Shown one piece after another: positions 35,278 through 44,216 of a stretch of 64,000 nt of DNA. Within the stretch, counting starts at the first letter, position 1. Each line of letters opens with the position of its first letter. The translations under genes and the position numbers were made by a program. The notes under the pieces were generated by a model, which made no database searches, was not told the DNA's origin, and saw only the letters and a list, made by a program, of their open reading frames with translations. The DNA lies in the NCBI GenBank assembly GCA_016234495.1, contig JACRBI010000049.1, positions 40,011-104,010 of the forward strand. Reading direction: 5' to 3'. This DNA comes from Chloroflexota bacterium (GTDB lineage: Bacteria; Chloroflexota; Anaerolineae; Anaerolineales; Villigracilaceae).

Positions 35278-36539
35278 ATTTTCAGCCCGACAATGTCGAA
35301 GAAGAGTCTGCGGGCAAGCTCTGTCCGCATTGCGCGAAAATAATACGTTCGCCTGCGCCGACATGCCCTTATTGCAACATGCCCCTCGATGAATTAATCC
35401 AGATGGAGGCTGCGCCGGAGTTCAAGCCTCAACGCTGGCGCTGGCTGCTGAGGCCTCGAACGATGATCGTTTCTGTGCTGACGGTTGCGGTGGTGTTGGG
35501 GCTATACGGTTTCATCGTTCTTCAACAGTATTCCAATGAGCAATACACTGCCACCGCAGATCGTTTAATGACCGAGGGCAACACCTCCGCTGCGGCTGAA
35601 TATTACCGCAAGGCTGTGCAGTTCGGTTCGCAAGACCCCGAACTCTATGAAAAACTTGGCTGGGCGGAATATCAACTCGCCCGCGACGCCGATGCGTTGA
35701 AAAGTTTTGAAAGCGCAGTTTCGCTTCAACCCGACCGCGTGACGAGCCTTTATGGCGCCGGGCTTGCAGCCTATCAACTCCGCGATTATCAAAAATCAAT
35801 TTCATTTCTAAAACGTGTGATTGAGATTGACCCGGGGAATGCCGATGCTTACGAATATCTTGGTCTTGCCGAATATCGCCTGAGTCAGTATGAGATGGCT
35901 GATGAACATCTCAATACCGCGCTGATATTTAACCCGCAAAGCGGGACCATTTTCTATTATTTAGCCCGTCTTGAAGTTCTGCGTGGAGAGCATCATTGGG
36001 CGATAGAAAATTTTACGCGAGCAGAGAGTTTTGGTTTTGACAGCGGCGCAGTAGCGCTTGCCCGCGGGCAGGCGCGGATGATGGTGGGCGAATATGAATC
36101 AGCGAAGGATGACTTGCAGAAAGCAGTCACCCAGTTCCCAGGGCGGAAAGATGCGAACTTGCTGCTGGCAAAAACTTATTACCTGCTGGGTGATTATCGC
36201 GCCGCCCAATCCCAATTGTCAAACATCCAGGAAAATATTCCACAGCATCTTCAAATTGATTTCCTTGCCCTGCCCGGCTGGATCGCTTTGCGCCAGGGTA
36301 ATTTCGCTGCGGCGCGCGATACATTTTCTCAAATTGCAAATATGGATCCTAACAACGCTGAATCGTTGAATGCCCTGGGATGGGCGTATTTTTATTCAGG
36401 CGATTGCGCGCTGGCACAGTTGAATTTTGAGAAGGCCGCGCATCAGACGTCCGATGAACTGGTTTTTGCCTACGATTCATTTTTCAACCCGAATGAGACT
36501 CCGCAAGCCGGGTTGGCAATCTCCTGCCCATTAAAGTAA
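35271..36539 (+). CDS. Zinc-ribbon, membrane-anchored TPR protein
   Basis: 422 residues. N-terminal zinc ribbon with CPHC and CPYC pairs (about 17-38), a transmembrane helix (about 65-85), then about eight tetratricopeptide repeats to the C-terminus (YYRKAVQFGSQDPELYEKLG, AYEYLGLAEYRLSQYEMADE). TPRs face outside if the ribbon is cytoplasmic. It lies 31 bp before the pilin-fusion gene, so it may serve as a scaffold for its assembly; that link is inference from position. Confidence 0.85.
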   Translation: MVNFQPDNVEEESAGKLCPHCAKIIRSPAPTCPYCNMPLDELIQMEAAPEFKPQRWRWLLRPRTMIVSVLTVAVVLGLYGFIVLQQYSNEQYTATADRLMTEGNTSAAAEYYRKAVQFGSQDPELYEKLGWAEYQLARDADALKSFESAVSLQPDRVTSLYGAGLAAYQLRDYQKSISFLKRVIEIDPGNADAYEYLGLAEYRLSQYEMADEHLNTALIFNPQSGTIFYYLARLEVLRGEHHWAIENFTRAESFGFDSGAVALARGQARMMVGEYESAKDDLQKAVTQFPGRKDANLLLAKTYYLLGDYRAAQSQLSNIQENIPQHLQIDFLALPGWIALRQGNFAAARDTFSQIANMDPNNAESLNALGWAYFYSGDCALAQLNFEKAAHQTSDELVFAYDSFFNPNETPQAGLAISCPLK

Positions 36540-36570
36540 TTTGTTTTTTAAATTAGTAAGGATGGTTGAG

Positions 36571-37863
36571 ATGAAGAAAATAAATGTCTGGAAAGTGGAG
36601 CGGGGGCAGGGGCTGGTGGAATATGCCATCCTGGTGACCAGCATTATCATGGTTACTCTTGTAGGGCTGACGCTTTCAGGTGACTCTGCGAAAGAGAGCT
36701 TATTAAAAGTGTGCGCCGCATTGGGCGGTGACCAGTGTGTGGCTGCGCAACCCAATGTTGATGGCGGCGGGGTGATCACCCCAACTCCGGAATTTACTTT
36801 TACCCCCACTTTGATTCCCTCCGCCACGCCAACACTTTCTGAACCCGACCCGACACGCCAGCCTTTCTTTACGCCAACTCCCACGCCTGCAATCGCAGCA
36901 GGGTTAACTGTAAAAGTTGTTGACGATGTAACAAGCGCGCCTGTTGCGGGCGTGTGGACGGTAATTTACAACGCAAGCGGTGGCTATGTCAAAGAGAGCA
37001 CATCAGGCGCCAGCGGGGAAATGAATTTTTCGCTTGACAATGGAAAATATCAAGTCCGGGTGTATACAGGTCAGTGGTGGCAGGCTGCGGATGTTGACCT
37101 GATCGACTCGCAGGAAGTTACCGTGCGGCTCAAGACTCTCACCGTCAATGTGGTGGACGATGCGACCGGCGCCGCCGTCAATGGTGTGTGGACGGTCATC
37201 AACAATGAGGGTGGCGGCTATGTCAAGGAAGGCACAACCGGCGCGAGCGGTCAACTTAAATTTTCACTGGTCAATGGAAAATATAAAATACGGGTGTATA
37301 CGGGTCAATGGTGGCAGGCGGCGGAGGTGAATATGACTTCCTCCCAGTCTGTTACTGTCCGATTGAAGACCCTTACCGTCAACATTTTAGATGCTTCAGG
37401 AGCCCCCGCCAAGGGTGTGTGGACGGTGATCTACAATGAAAGCGGAGGTTATGTCAAGGAAGGCACAACCGGCTCGAGCGGGCGGCTGGATTTTTCACTG
37501 GTTGATGGAAAATATAAAATACGGGTTTATACCGGGCAATGGTGGCAGGCGGCGGAAGTGAATATGACCTCCTCTCAAACCGTTACCATAAAGTTGAAGG
37601 AGATGAGGGTCAAAGTGGTGCTGAATGAATCCGGTAAGGAAGGTGACAAGGGTTCGACTGCTGGAATTTGGGTGGTGATCTACACTGCGGCAGGCGGCTA
37701 CGTCACTGAAGGCACCACGAACTCAAAAGGTGAGGCGACCTTCTCGGTTGCCAATGGAGATTACATTATCGCGACATATTACGAGCAGGAATGGCAAAGA
37801 GACGGCCCATTTAAGGTGTCTAATTCCAGGGAGTATGTCATTCACCGCAAAAATAAGGATTAA
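36571..37863 (+). CDS. Flp-type pilin fused to four beta-sandwich repeats
   Basis: 430 residues. The N-terminus WKVERGQGLVEYAILV, followed by a hydrophobic helix, is a Flp/TadE-class prepilin signal with the conserved Glu at +5. Next comes a Thr/Pro linker (about 70-110) and four repeats of about 78 residues (from about 112, 190, 268 and 345), each with GVWTVIYN, GGYVKEGTTG and RVYTGQWWQAA. They look like Cna-B/transthyretin-like stalk domains. Repeats 1-3 are nearly identical and the fourth diverged. The product is probably a pilin-anchored surface adhesin. No prepilin peptidase or Tad genes are in the window. ATG 36571 fits the signal; 36562 is possible. Confidence 0.8.
   Translation: MKKINVWKVERGQGLVEYAILVTSIIMVTLVGLTLSGDSAKESLLKVCAALGGDQCVAAQPNVDGGGVITPTPEFTFTPTLIPSATPTLSEPDPTRQPFFTPTPTPAIAAGLTVKVVDDVTSAPVAGVWTVIYNASGGYVKESTSGASGEMNFSLDNGKYQVRVYTGQWWQAADVDLIDSQEVTVRLKTLTVNVVDDATGAAVNGVWTVINNEGGGYVKEGTTGASGQLKFSLVNGKYKIRVYTGQWWQAAEVNMTSSQSVTVRLKTLTVNILDASGAPAKGVWTVIYNESGGYVKEGTTGSSGRLDFSLVDGKYKIRVYTGQWWQAAEVNMTSSQTVTIKLKEMRVKVVLNESGKEGDKGSTAGIWVVIYTAAGGYVTEGTTNSKGEATFSVANGDYIIATYYEQEWQRDGPFKVSNSREYVIHRKNKD
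36904..37860 (+). repeat. Tandem coding repeats of the pilin fusion
   Basis: Units 36904-37137, 37138-37371, 37372-37602 and 37603-37860. The first three are highly similar at DNA level (for example the block around GTATACGGGTCAATGGTGG), pointing to recent duplication and likely copy-number variation. Confidence 0.85.
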
Positions 37864-37910
37864 GACAGCAGCCTTGCGGCTTTATACCTGTTGAATCAAT
37901 GGGATAAAAA

Positions 37911-37953
37911 AACAGACTTCCACTCCCTCCGGGGTTTCAGAAGTCTGTTTTAC
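37911..37953. terminator. Bidirectional terminator between pilin and uspA
   Basis: AACAGACTTC (37911-37920) pairs with GAAGTCTGTT (37940-37949); A-run upstream and T-run downstream make it usable from both convergent genes. Confidence 0.75.
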
Positions 37954-37984
37954 AGAATATTCAATTGTCGAAAGGCGCAGTCAA

Positions 37985-38428
37985 TCAGTTTTTGCTAAAT
38001 GGATGAACCAGCATCACGGGGATGTGAGAATGGTGGACGACCCTGTCTGCAACACTGCCAATTAACCAGCGTTGAATTCCAGAGCGTCCGTGCGTAGACA
38101 TGGCAATCACATCAGCATGAACCTCGTCTGCGACCTTCAAGATCATTTCAGGGATCGGCCCTTCGCGCATGATGTGTGTGACCTTCGCGCCTTCCTGCGC
38201 CAATTTGGCTTCTTCCTTTTCGAGATATGCCTCTGTCTCGATCTCCGTGTCTTCAATGACCTTGTGTGCCAGGCCCGGGCTGCGGGCAAGAAATTCCAAA
38301 CTCGGGGTCACCGGCACGCTCAAAAGGACGATCTCTGCGCCTTCGGAATTTGCCAGCGCCTGTACGTGAGGCAGAACTGCTTCTGCGAGTTGCGAACCAT
38401 CCAGCGGGACAAGAATTTTCTTGTACAT
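37985..38428 (-). CDS. Universal stress protein (UspA family)
   Basis: 147 residues from MYKKILVPLDGSQLAE (38428, with AGGAG SD; ten extra upstream residues are not family-like). The ATP-binding signature STHGRSGIQRWLIGSVADRV is present, so it is the ATP-binding subtype. General stress role; no specific partner shown. Confidence 0.9.
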   Translation of the reverse strand: MYKKILVPLDGSQLAEAVLPHVQALANSEGAEIVLLSVPVTPSLEFLARSPGLAHKVIEDTEIETEAYLEKEEAKLAQEGAKVTHIMREGPIPEMILKVADEVHADVIAMSTHGRSGIQRWLIGSVADRVVHHSHIPVMLVHPFSKN

Positions 38429-38556
38429 GGTGCATCTCCTTACACTATGCCAAAACATAAACAGGATTGTCCATGTTTTGTTTCATATTCACTATAGCAT
38501 ATCGGAATTTGGTTTTCAAGATATTTATTGACGGTCAGTGGTTGACGGAGACTGTG

Positions 38557-40185
38557 CTATTCAATCCGTTTATTTTGAATCTTACTCATCGCGTATTCAG
38601 CCAGGGCGGTAATGGTCAGCGACGGATTCACGCCCGGGTTGGCGGGCATGATCGAGCCGTCAATGATGTACAGGCCGTCATAATTATGTACTTCAAAATT
38701 TTCATTCACCACGCCTTCGTCCGCGTTGACGCCGATGGGCGCGCCGCCCAAAATGTGAGCGGTGGTTGGCAGCCCAAGCAAGTTCTCGCCGATCGAACCG
38801 AGCGGCACGCCGTTGATCCGTTTTGAAAATTCACGCGTCATTTCGTGCGAGCCTTTCACTTGCGCGCCGATCTCGTAGCCGGGCTCCTTCTCGGCTACCA
38901 TCGCGCGGCGGAACAGAGTGAATCCACTGCGCCCGATTTGGAATCGCATTCGATTATCCGCGTGCTGCATGACGAGCAGGATCGTCACGTTATGCGCCCA
39001 GCCCGGCAGGACGAGCGCCTTCAAAAAATCCAGCGGATGCGTCAGCGACCACCAGAAAAATTTCAAAAGGCGAATCGGCACACTTACATCGGTATCAATC
39101 AACGGCGCGGCAAGGAAGCGCATCAACGACGATCCATCAGGATAGCGCACAGGTTCGACGCGGGTGATCTCGTCATGGTTGTAGATGGATGAAATGGATA
39201 CGCCCTCCGAATAGTTGATATCCGACTTGCGCGCCACGCTTCCCAACAAAGCCTCTGAGTTGGTCCTGACCATGTGGCCGAGTCTGCGGGACAGATTCGG
39301 CAGGCTGCCCTGCACGTCGCGCAGATTCAACAGCAGTTTCATCGTGCCCATCACGCCCGCCGAAAAGATGACGTTCTTCGCGTGGACGGTTTGCGTTCGC
39401 TTGAAAAGTTTTGTGGAGTCGCGGAAGGTCACTGCATACCGGACATTAGACGGTTGACCATTGACCGTAGACCGTCCATCGTCCACTGTCAACGGTTTGA
39501 CGTCAATCACTTCAACTTCAGTGCGAATCTCTGCCCCGTTCCTTTCTGCAAAATACAAATAATTTTTCGGCAGGGTGTTCTTGGCGTTGTGACGGCATCC
39601 GACCATGCAGCCGCCGCAGTGGTTGCAGCCTGCCCGGGCGGGACCCTCTCCGTCGAAAAATGGATCAGGCACGGTCACGCCTGACTCGCCGAAATATGCG
39701 CCGACATCCGTCGCGCGGAAGGTGTGACCCATGCCGCGTTCCTCGGCCATCTCTTTCAGCAGCAGGTCGGCTTTCCACAGTTTCGGGTTGCGCGCCGCGC
39801 CGAGCATTTTCCGCGCCGTCTCATAATGCGGACGCAGCGCCTCGCCCCATTTTATGTTTTGATTCCAGGCCGGGGTTGCGAACGTCGCATCGGACGGAAT
39901 TTCCAACACGTTGGCATAACCGAGGCTCCCGCCGCCGAACCCCGCTCCGTGCAGGACCATCACGCCTTTGAGGATGCTGATCTGCAAAATGCCGTGCGCG
40001 CGCAAAGCAGGCAGCCAGACGTATTTCCAATACTGCCAGTTGGATCTGGCGAAGTCGTTTTCTTCAAATCGTTTGCCCTTTTCAAGGACGAGGACGGAAT
40101 AGCCTTTTTCGGTCAATCGCATGGCAGAGACACTGCCCCCGAAACCTGAACCGATGATGACGTAATCGTAGTAGCTGTTAGCCAT
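38557..40185 (-). CDS. GMC-family FAD oxidoreductase (cholesterol-oxidase-like)
   Basis: 542 residues: FAD site VIIGSGFGGSVSAMRL, LEKGKRF, a Cys cluster CNHCGGCMVGC, and C-terminal VNPSLTITALAEYA. The layout matches the cholesterol oxidase-like branch of GMC oxidoreductases; the substrate, an alcohol, is unknown. Between residues about 228 and 245 the frame passes through a TTGACCGT/ACGGTCAA-type repeat (39448-39497), giving an extra DDGRSTVNGQPSNV stretch. Standalone gene. Confidence 0.85.
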   Translation of the reverse strand: MANSYYDYVIIGSGFGGSVSAMRLTEKGYSVLVLEKGKRFEENDFARSNWQYWKYVWLPALRAHGILQISILKGVMVLHGAGFGGGSLGYANVLEIPSDATFATPAWNQNIKWGEALRPHYETARKMLGAARNPKLWKADLLLKEMAEERGMGHTFRATDVGAYFGESGVTVPDPFFDGEGPARAGCNHCGGCMVGCRHNAKNTLPKNYLYFAERNGAEIRTEVEVIDVKPLTVDDGRSTVNGQPSNVRYAVTFRDSTKLFKRTQTVHAKNVIFSAGVMGTMKLLLNLRDVQGSLPNLSRRLGHMVRTNSEALLGSVARKSDINYSEGVSISSIYNHDEITRVEPVRYPDGSSLMRFLAAPLIDTDVSVPIRLLKFFWWSLTHPLDFLKALVLPGWAHNVTILLVMQHADNRMRFQIGRSGFTLFRRAMVAEKEPGYEIGAQVKGSHEMTREFSKRINGVPLGSIGENLLGLPTTAHILGGAPIGVNADEGVVNENFEVHNYDGLYIIDGSIMPANPGVNPSLTITALAEYAMSKIQNKRIE

Positions 40186-40285
40186 TTGCGTTTAGCCCTT
40201 TTATGCTTTGATGATTGAGATGCTCAATTATAAGCTAATGATATTTCGGTTTTGCTATGAGCTGGTTGCTAACCGCTAAAAGCCT

Positions 40286-41713
40286 CTACCGAAACGGACA
40301 AACATCCGCAGGGACATAGAAGTGACTCTGCCAGTTGTAATAATCAAAGCCAAGCAGAATAGAAATCTCAGGGTGTTCTGCGGCGTATTGGATTGCCGCC
40401 GCGCAGCCGTCGTACATTTTATGTGTGGACTGGTACGACTCCCAGAAAGTAGTTGTCATTTCCACATAAGGCGCGGCGTAGGGGTCTGCGCCGAAAGTCG
40501 CTTGCAGGGTTTGATAGGTGGATACGGCTTCGGATTCTTGTCCCTGCGCGAGGCGGATGAGCATGATGCGATAGTAAGAGTAAGCGGCGAGGCTAGGGTA
40601 TTCGGCGGGGTCAGGTTGCAATGATGGTGAGGCGGTTGGCGTAGGTTCGCCTGACGAATAAAAATAGTTTGAGCGATATATCCAAAAATCATACATTCGT
40701 TTTTCTGGCGTAAACCATTCTAAATCTTTGTTGTTTATCACCTTTTGATAAAAAACGGCCGCCCTCTGAAAATCACCAAAGCGTTCTGCCATCTCTGCGT
40801 TTTCCAAAGCTTGAAATCGGTAATAAGGTTCATCGATCTGAATTTTTTGCAAAGCAATGTTTTTTCCATTCCACATGCAAATGCGAGTGGCTTTTCTATA
40901 GGGAAAACCTAAATCGTCTGGCCAGGGATTTCTCACATTTTGAAAGATTATTTCGCTTGTTCCGTTGTTATCAATATCTTTGATTTCAACTTGAAAAGGC
41001 GCATTAATCATGTAACTGCAACCTTCGACCATAGAAAAAGGATTTTCAATCAGGCTTTTGAATTTCGTCCCATCCCATCCAAGCACTTCAATTGACGGAC
41101 ATCTTGAACCCATACAGCCATCGAAATATGCAATAATTTCCTTTATATCATCTGAGTTTATATCCGTAATTTCAATTATTTTTGAACCTTGTGCAGTATC
41201 CACGGTTGAAATTGTTGATAACTCATACTTGCCATTGACGCATTTGAAAATATCGACCCAAATTCCGTAGGCGAAAATTAATTCTTTTGCGTCGTCACCT
41301 GTTAAATCTTCATGCCGGATGAATTCAGGATTCGGGTATTTCAATATTATGTTTTTTGTTGAACCACCAGAGTTCAAATAATCTATTATGTAGTTTATAA
41401 AATCTTGATTGTAGTCATTCCCTTGCCACTTAATGTTGTCTAAGTTAAATGCTTGTTTTGATATTTCCTTCGGGCACTCCGCCTTCGGCGCAGGCGTGAC
41501 CGTGACAATCGTTGAAACATCGAATGTCGGCGTGAAGGTTGGGATGGTAGGCAGGGGCGTGATGGTGGCTGTGGGAGGGATGGGCGTTTGTGTGAGCGTT
41601 GGGGGTAATGTCGGTGTGGATGTTTGAACGGGCAGCACAGGTTGTGTCGCCGCTGCCCCACACGCGGAGAGAATCAGCCCGAGGGCAAAGAACAGGAAGG
41701 GAAGTTTTTTCAT
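40286..41713 (-). CDS. Secreted lipoprotein, unknown function
   Basis: 475 residues with a lipoprotein signal (LGLILSACG; lipid-modified Cys18), a Thr/Pro linker (20-70), then a folded domain with Asp-rich loops resembling FG-GAP/VCBS repeats (DLTGDDAKELIFAYG, DINSDDIKEIIAYFD, DIDNNGTSEIIFQN), and a helical C-terminus. Likely anchored outside the cell membrane. Partner and ligand unknown. Confidence 0.8.
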   Translation of the reverse strand: MKKLPFLFFALGLILSACGAAATQPVLPVQTSTPTLPPTLTQTPIPPTATITPLPTIPTFTPTFDVSTIVTVTPAPKAECPKEISKQAFNLDNIKWQGNDYNQDFINYIIDYLNSGGSTKNIILKYPNPEFIRHEDLTGDDAKELIFAYGIWVDIFKCVNGKYELSTISTVDTAQGSKIIEITDINSDDIKEIIAYFDGCMGSRCPSIEVLGWDGTKFKSLIENPFSMVEGCSYMINAPFQVEIKDIDNNGTSEIIFQNVRNPWPDDLGFPYRKATRICMWNGKNIALQKIQIDEPYYRFQALENAEMAERFGDFQRAAVFYQKVINNKDLEWFTPEKRMYDFWIYRSNYFYSSGEPTPTASPSLQPDPAEYPSLAAYSYYRIMLIRLAQGQESEAVSTYQTLQATFGADPYAAPYVEMTTTFWESYQSTHKMYDGCAAAIQYAAEHPEISILLGFDYYNWQSHFYVPADVCPFR

Positions 41714-41734
41714 AGTCCGCCTTTAATACACAGA

Positions 41735-42295
41735 TTACGGCAACGGATTGTTTCGCGGGTTGACATCATCTTCATCCCATAAAATCGGATTGGCTTCGAT
41801 GTAATCCGTTTTGTTTTGCAGGTCTTTCTCGTCACGGATGATGTGTTCGTAATAATTTCTCTGCCAGATGCCGGTGGCGTTGTGTTCGCGGCCGATTTGA
41901 CGGGTCACGGCGGCCTTATATGTTCGGACGATCGTTGGCAACGATCCCGACACCGGTTTTTGAAATTGTTCCTGGGTAGGGGCACGATATATCGTGCCCC
42001 TACGATCATCGGTGATGATAATAATCCCATGCACATGATTCGGCATAATTACATATGCCCCCAATTCCACGAATGGAAAATGATCTGGGATCGACCGCCA
42101 ACATATGTCCGCAATTTTGCCGTATTCATTCAAAACCGCCCCTCTATTTCTGACCTCGCCGAACAAACAATCGCGGTGATAGGTGACAATGGTCACGTAA
42201 TATGCGCCTTCGGACGAATAATCATATCCCGGCAAGCGGACGGATTTTCTGTGATGTTTTCGCGGGTCAAATTTTGGATGGCGGTCGTTTGTCAT
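41735..42295 (-). CDS. REP-associated tyrosine transposase (RAYT, IS200-like Y1)
   Basis: 186 residues: HUH motif in MPNHVHGIII, catalytic Tyr in WQRNYYEHIIRDE, N-terminal RLPGYDYSSEGAYYVTIVTYHRD. Such proteins cut and move REP hairpins as single-strand DNA. M at 42295 with SD GGGAGG is the best start; the SD abuts the REP hairpin at 42310-42336. A 28-bp perfect palindrome of the same GTAGGGGC type lies inside the gene (41976-42003), coding RRGTIYRAP in the variable loop between HUH and Tyr. The frame is intact, so the gene may still be active. Confidence 0.92.
   Translation of the reverse strand: MTNDRHPKFDPRKHHRKSVRLPGYDYSSEGAYYVTIVTYHRDCLFGEVRNRGAVLNEYGKIADICWRSIPDHFPFVELGAYVIMPNHVHGIIIITDDRRGTIYRAPTQEQFQKPVSGSLPTIVRTYKAAVTRQIGREHNATGIWQRNYYEHIIRDEKDLQNKTDYIEANPILWDEDDVNPRNNPLP
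41976..42003. repeat. Perfect 28-bp palindrome inside the RAYT gene
   Basis: GTAGGGGCACGATA followed by its exact reverse complement. Same GTAGGGGC end as the hairpins at 42310 and 16730. Confidence 0.9.
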
Positions 42296-42309
42296 GTTTA
42301 CCTCCCTCA

Positions 42310-42336
42310 TAGGGGCGACCCAACGGGTCGCCCCTA
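42310..42336. repeat. REP hairpin at the RAYT 5' end
   Basis: TAGGGGCGACCC (42310-42321) and GGGTCGCCCCTA (42325-42336) with a 3-nt loop: 12-bp perfect arms. It sits between the RAYT SD and the 3' end of the 3-hydroxyacyl-CoA dehydrogenase gene. Confidence 0.9.
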
Positions 42337-42343
42337 CTGATTA

Positions 42344-43189
42344 TTAATATTGATAAAACCCGCGTCCCGTCTTTCTTCCCAAATATCCCGCGTCCACCAT
42401 CTTGCGCAGCAAATACGCGGGGCGATATTTATCCTCGCCCAGATCGCGCTGCAAAACTTCCATTACGAACAACACCACGTCCAACCCGATCAAATCTGCC
42501 AGCGCGAGCGGGCCCATCGGATGATTCATGCCGAGTTTCATCACCGAGTCGATTGCCTCTGGCGTGCCGACATTCTCCTGCAAGGCAAAGACCGCCTCGT
42601 TGATCATCGGACATAAAATACGGTTCGAGATAAACCCGGGCGAGTCGTTTGCTTCGACAGGTTCCTTGCCCATCCATTTGCAGACCTCAAGGGTGGTGGT
42701 CATGGTGTCGTCCGAGGTAGCCAGCCCGCGGATGACTTCGACCAGTTTCATCAACGGCACTGGATTCATGAAATGCATCCCGATCACTTTTTCGGGACGT
42801 TTGGTCACTGCCGCGATCTTGGTGATCGAAATGGACGAAGTGTTGGTTGCGAGAATTGCGTTCAAGTTTGCGTGCGTGTCCATGTCGCGGAAGATCTTGA
42901 ATTTCAATTCAGGGTTTTCGGTTGCGGCTTCGATCACCAGGTCTGCTTCGGCAATATGAGCCATGTCCGCGGCAAAATGGATTTTTTCGATGGACGCCTT
43001 TTGCTCCTCGGTGATTGCGCCTTTTTCGAACAGCCTGGTTGAAGATTTCTGAATGGTGGCTTTTGCCTTTTCAAGCGCGGCAGGCATCACGTCCATGCAG
43101 GTGACATTGTAGCCTGATGTCGCAGCGACCTGCGCGATGCCGTTGCCCATTGTCCCTGCGCCGATGATGAAAATTTGTCGAATAGTCAT
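42344..43189 (-). CDS. 3-hydroxybutyryl-CoA dehydrogenase
   Basis: 281 residues: NAD site [20 protein letters not shown], catalytic His in [20 protein letters not shown], and the C-terminal dimer domain ([16 protein letters not shown]). It interconverts acetoacetyl-CoA and 3-hydroxybutyryl-CoA. A thiolase lies at 47178-48380 on the same strand, so a short-chain acyl-CoA route is plausible, though the genes are not adjacent. Confidence 0.94.
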   Translation of the reverse strand: MTIRQIFIIGAGTMGNGIAQVAATSGYNVTCMDVMPAALEKAKATIQKSSTRLFEKGAITEEQKASIEKIHFAADMAHIAEADLVIEAATENPELKFKIFRDMDTHANLNAILATNTSSISITKIAAVTKRPEKVIGMHFMNPVPLMKLVEVIRGLATSDDTMTTTLEVCKWMGKEPVEANDSPGFISNRILCPMINEAVFALQENVGTPEAIDSVMKLGMNHPMGPLALADLIGLDVVLFVMEVLQRDLGEDKYRPAYLLRKMVDAGYLGRKTGRGFYQY

Positions 43190-43195
43190 ATAGTC

Positions 43196-43273
43196 TCCTA
43201 GTCTTGTAGTCAGGCGGTCGGTTAGTCTGATAGTCCAATAGTCGAGTAGTCAATTGGTCGAGTTGTCATTTGG
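43196..43273. repeat. Tandem/inverted AGTCGACTA-like words flanking the four-helix gene
   Basis: Repeated words (TAGTC, GGTCG, GTCGAGTAGTC) run up to the 3' end of the four-helix-bundle gene. The opposite orientation (CGACTA, CGACTACCCGACTG) occurs on its other side (43655-43690) and again at 44200-44230. Confidence 0.6.
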
Positions 43274-43642
43274 TCAGTCTTTGGATTTGCGTAAGTAGGC
43301 GATGAAAGCGTTGATGGATTTTTTCGCCGCGGTTGCCATTTCGTATACTTTTTGAAAATCCTCTTCGCTCACATATTTTCGGTCAAGAGCAAGGTAGATT
43401 TCGGATTGTACTTCGCTGGCAGAACGCCGCGCATATTTCAGGAAGCGAATAAATTCAACATCAGAGCCGTCATCGAATCCTTCAGCGATGTTATGCATGA
43501 TCGAACCGGCAGCGCCTTGAATTTGGTCGCGCAAGCGGAAATCTTTTGCAAATTTTCCCTGCTCGGTCAAATCGTACACCAGATTGGTCAACTCTCGCGC
43601 TTGCTGCCATGAGCGAATATCCTCAAATCGCTCTATCTTCAT
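43274..43642 (-). CDS. Four-helix bundle protein (S23 / 23S rRNA IVS-type)
   Basis: 122 residues of the four-helix-bundle family first seen in 23S rRNA intervening sequences and related to Avd: FEDIRSWQQARELTNLVYDLT, LRDQIQGAAGSIMHNIAEGF, FLKYARRSASEVQSEIYLAL. Avd assists diversity-generating retroelements, but no reverse transcriptase is in the window. The gene is bracketed by inverted short-word repeats. Confidence 0.88.
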   Translation of the reverse strand: MKIERFEDIRSWQQARELTNLVYDLTEQGKFAKDFRLRDQIQGAAGSIMHNIAEGFDDGSDVEFIRFLKYARRSASEVQSEIYLALDRKYVSEEDFQKVYEMATAAKKSINAFIAYLRKSKD

Positions 43643-43687
43643 TTTTCCTCCTCAACAATTCGACTAATCGACCACCCGGCCACGCGA

Positions 43688-44176
43688 CTACCCGACTGAT
43701 TTATTCCACAACTTCACATTGTTCTGTATCTGCTCAATATGCCCGGGGATATGACGCGAATAAATATCAATCCAGCGGTCAAATGTGAATGGCCCGGTCA
43801 TTTCAGGGTGGATGATGGCGTGCGAAAAAACCTCCTCAGGCTGCCGTTTGAGTAATTTGTAGGTTGTCTTTCTTGCCAGCCGCGTAACTTCCAGCGCATC
43901 TTCGAGATCGTGGTCGTGATACTTTAAAACATCCGCCCATTTTGCCTGATCGTAGCCCATCAAAATTCCGCCCGGTTCGACGATCAATTTGCGCGCGCGT
44001 AATGCCGCATTGGATTCGGAGTCTGCGATGTGAATGATGACTTCGTGGACGCTCCATTCCGTCGGTTCTGGTTTGAACTTCATCGCCTCATGCGGGACCT
44101 CAGCCAGCGCGAGTTTCAACAGGCTGAATCCACGCCCGTAGAGTTCGATCTTCTCGTTGCGTTCTTGAGCATTCAT
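43688..44176 (-). CDS. DinB-superfamily protein
   Basis: 162 residues from 44176 (SD GGAGAGA). The His in WSVHEVIIHIADSE, and the His in SRHIPGHIEQIQNN, are the expected metal ligands. Paralogue of the gene at 25027-25563 in family only; low sequence similarity. Reaction unknown. Confidence 0.78.
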   Translation of the reverse strand: MNAQERNEKIELYGRGFSLLKLALAEVPHEAMKFKPEPTEWSVHEVIIHIADSESNAALRARKLIVEPGGILMGYDQAKWADVLKYHDHDLEDALEVTRLARKTTYKLLKRQPEEVFSHAIIHPEMTGPFTFDRWIDIYSRHIPGHIEQIQNNVKLWNKSVG

Positions 44177-44216
44177 AGTTACATCTCTCCTTGGTGGTCT
44201 CAACACGACTAGCTGA

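Noticed and set aside
42310..42336. Rho-independent terminator of the 3-hydroxyacyl-CoA dehydrogenase gene
   Set aside because: No T-run follows, and the sequence matches the GTAGGGGC repeat family linked to the RAYT gene, so a REP is the better explanation.
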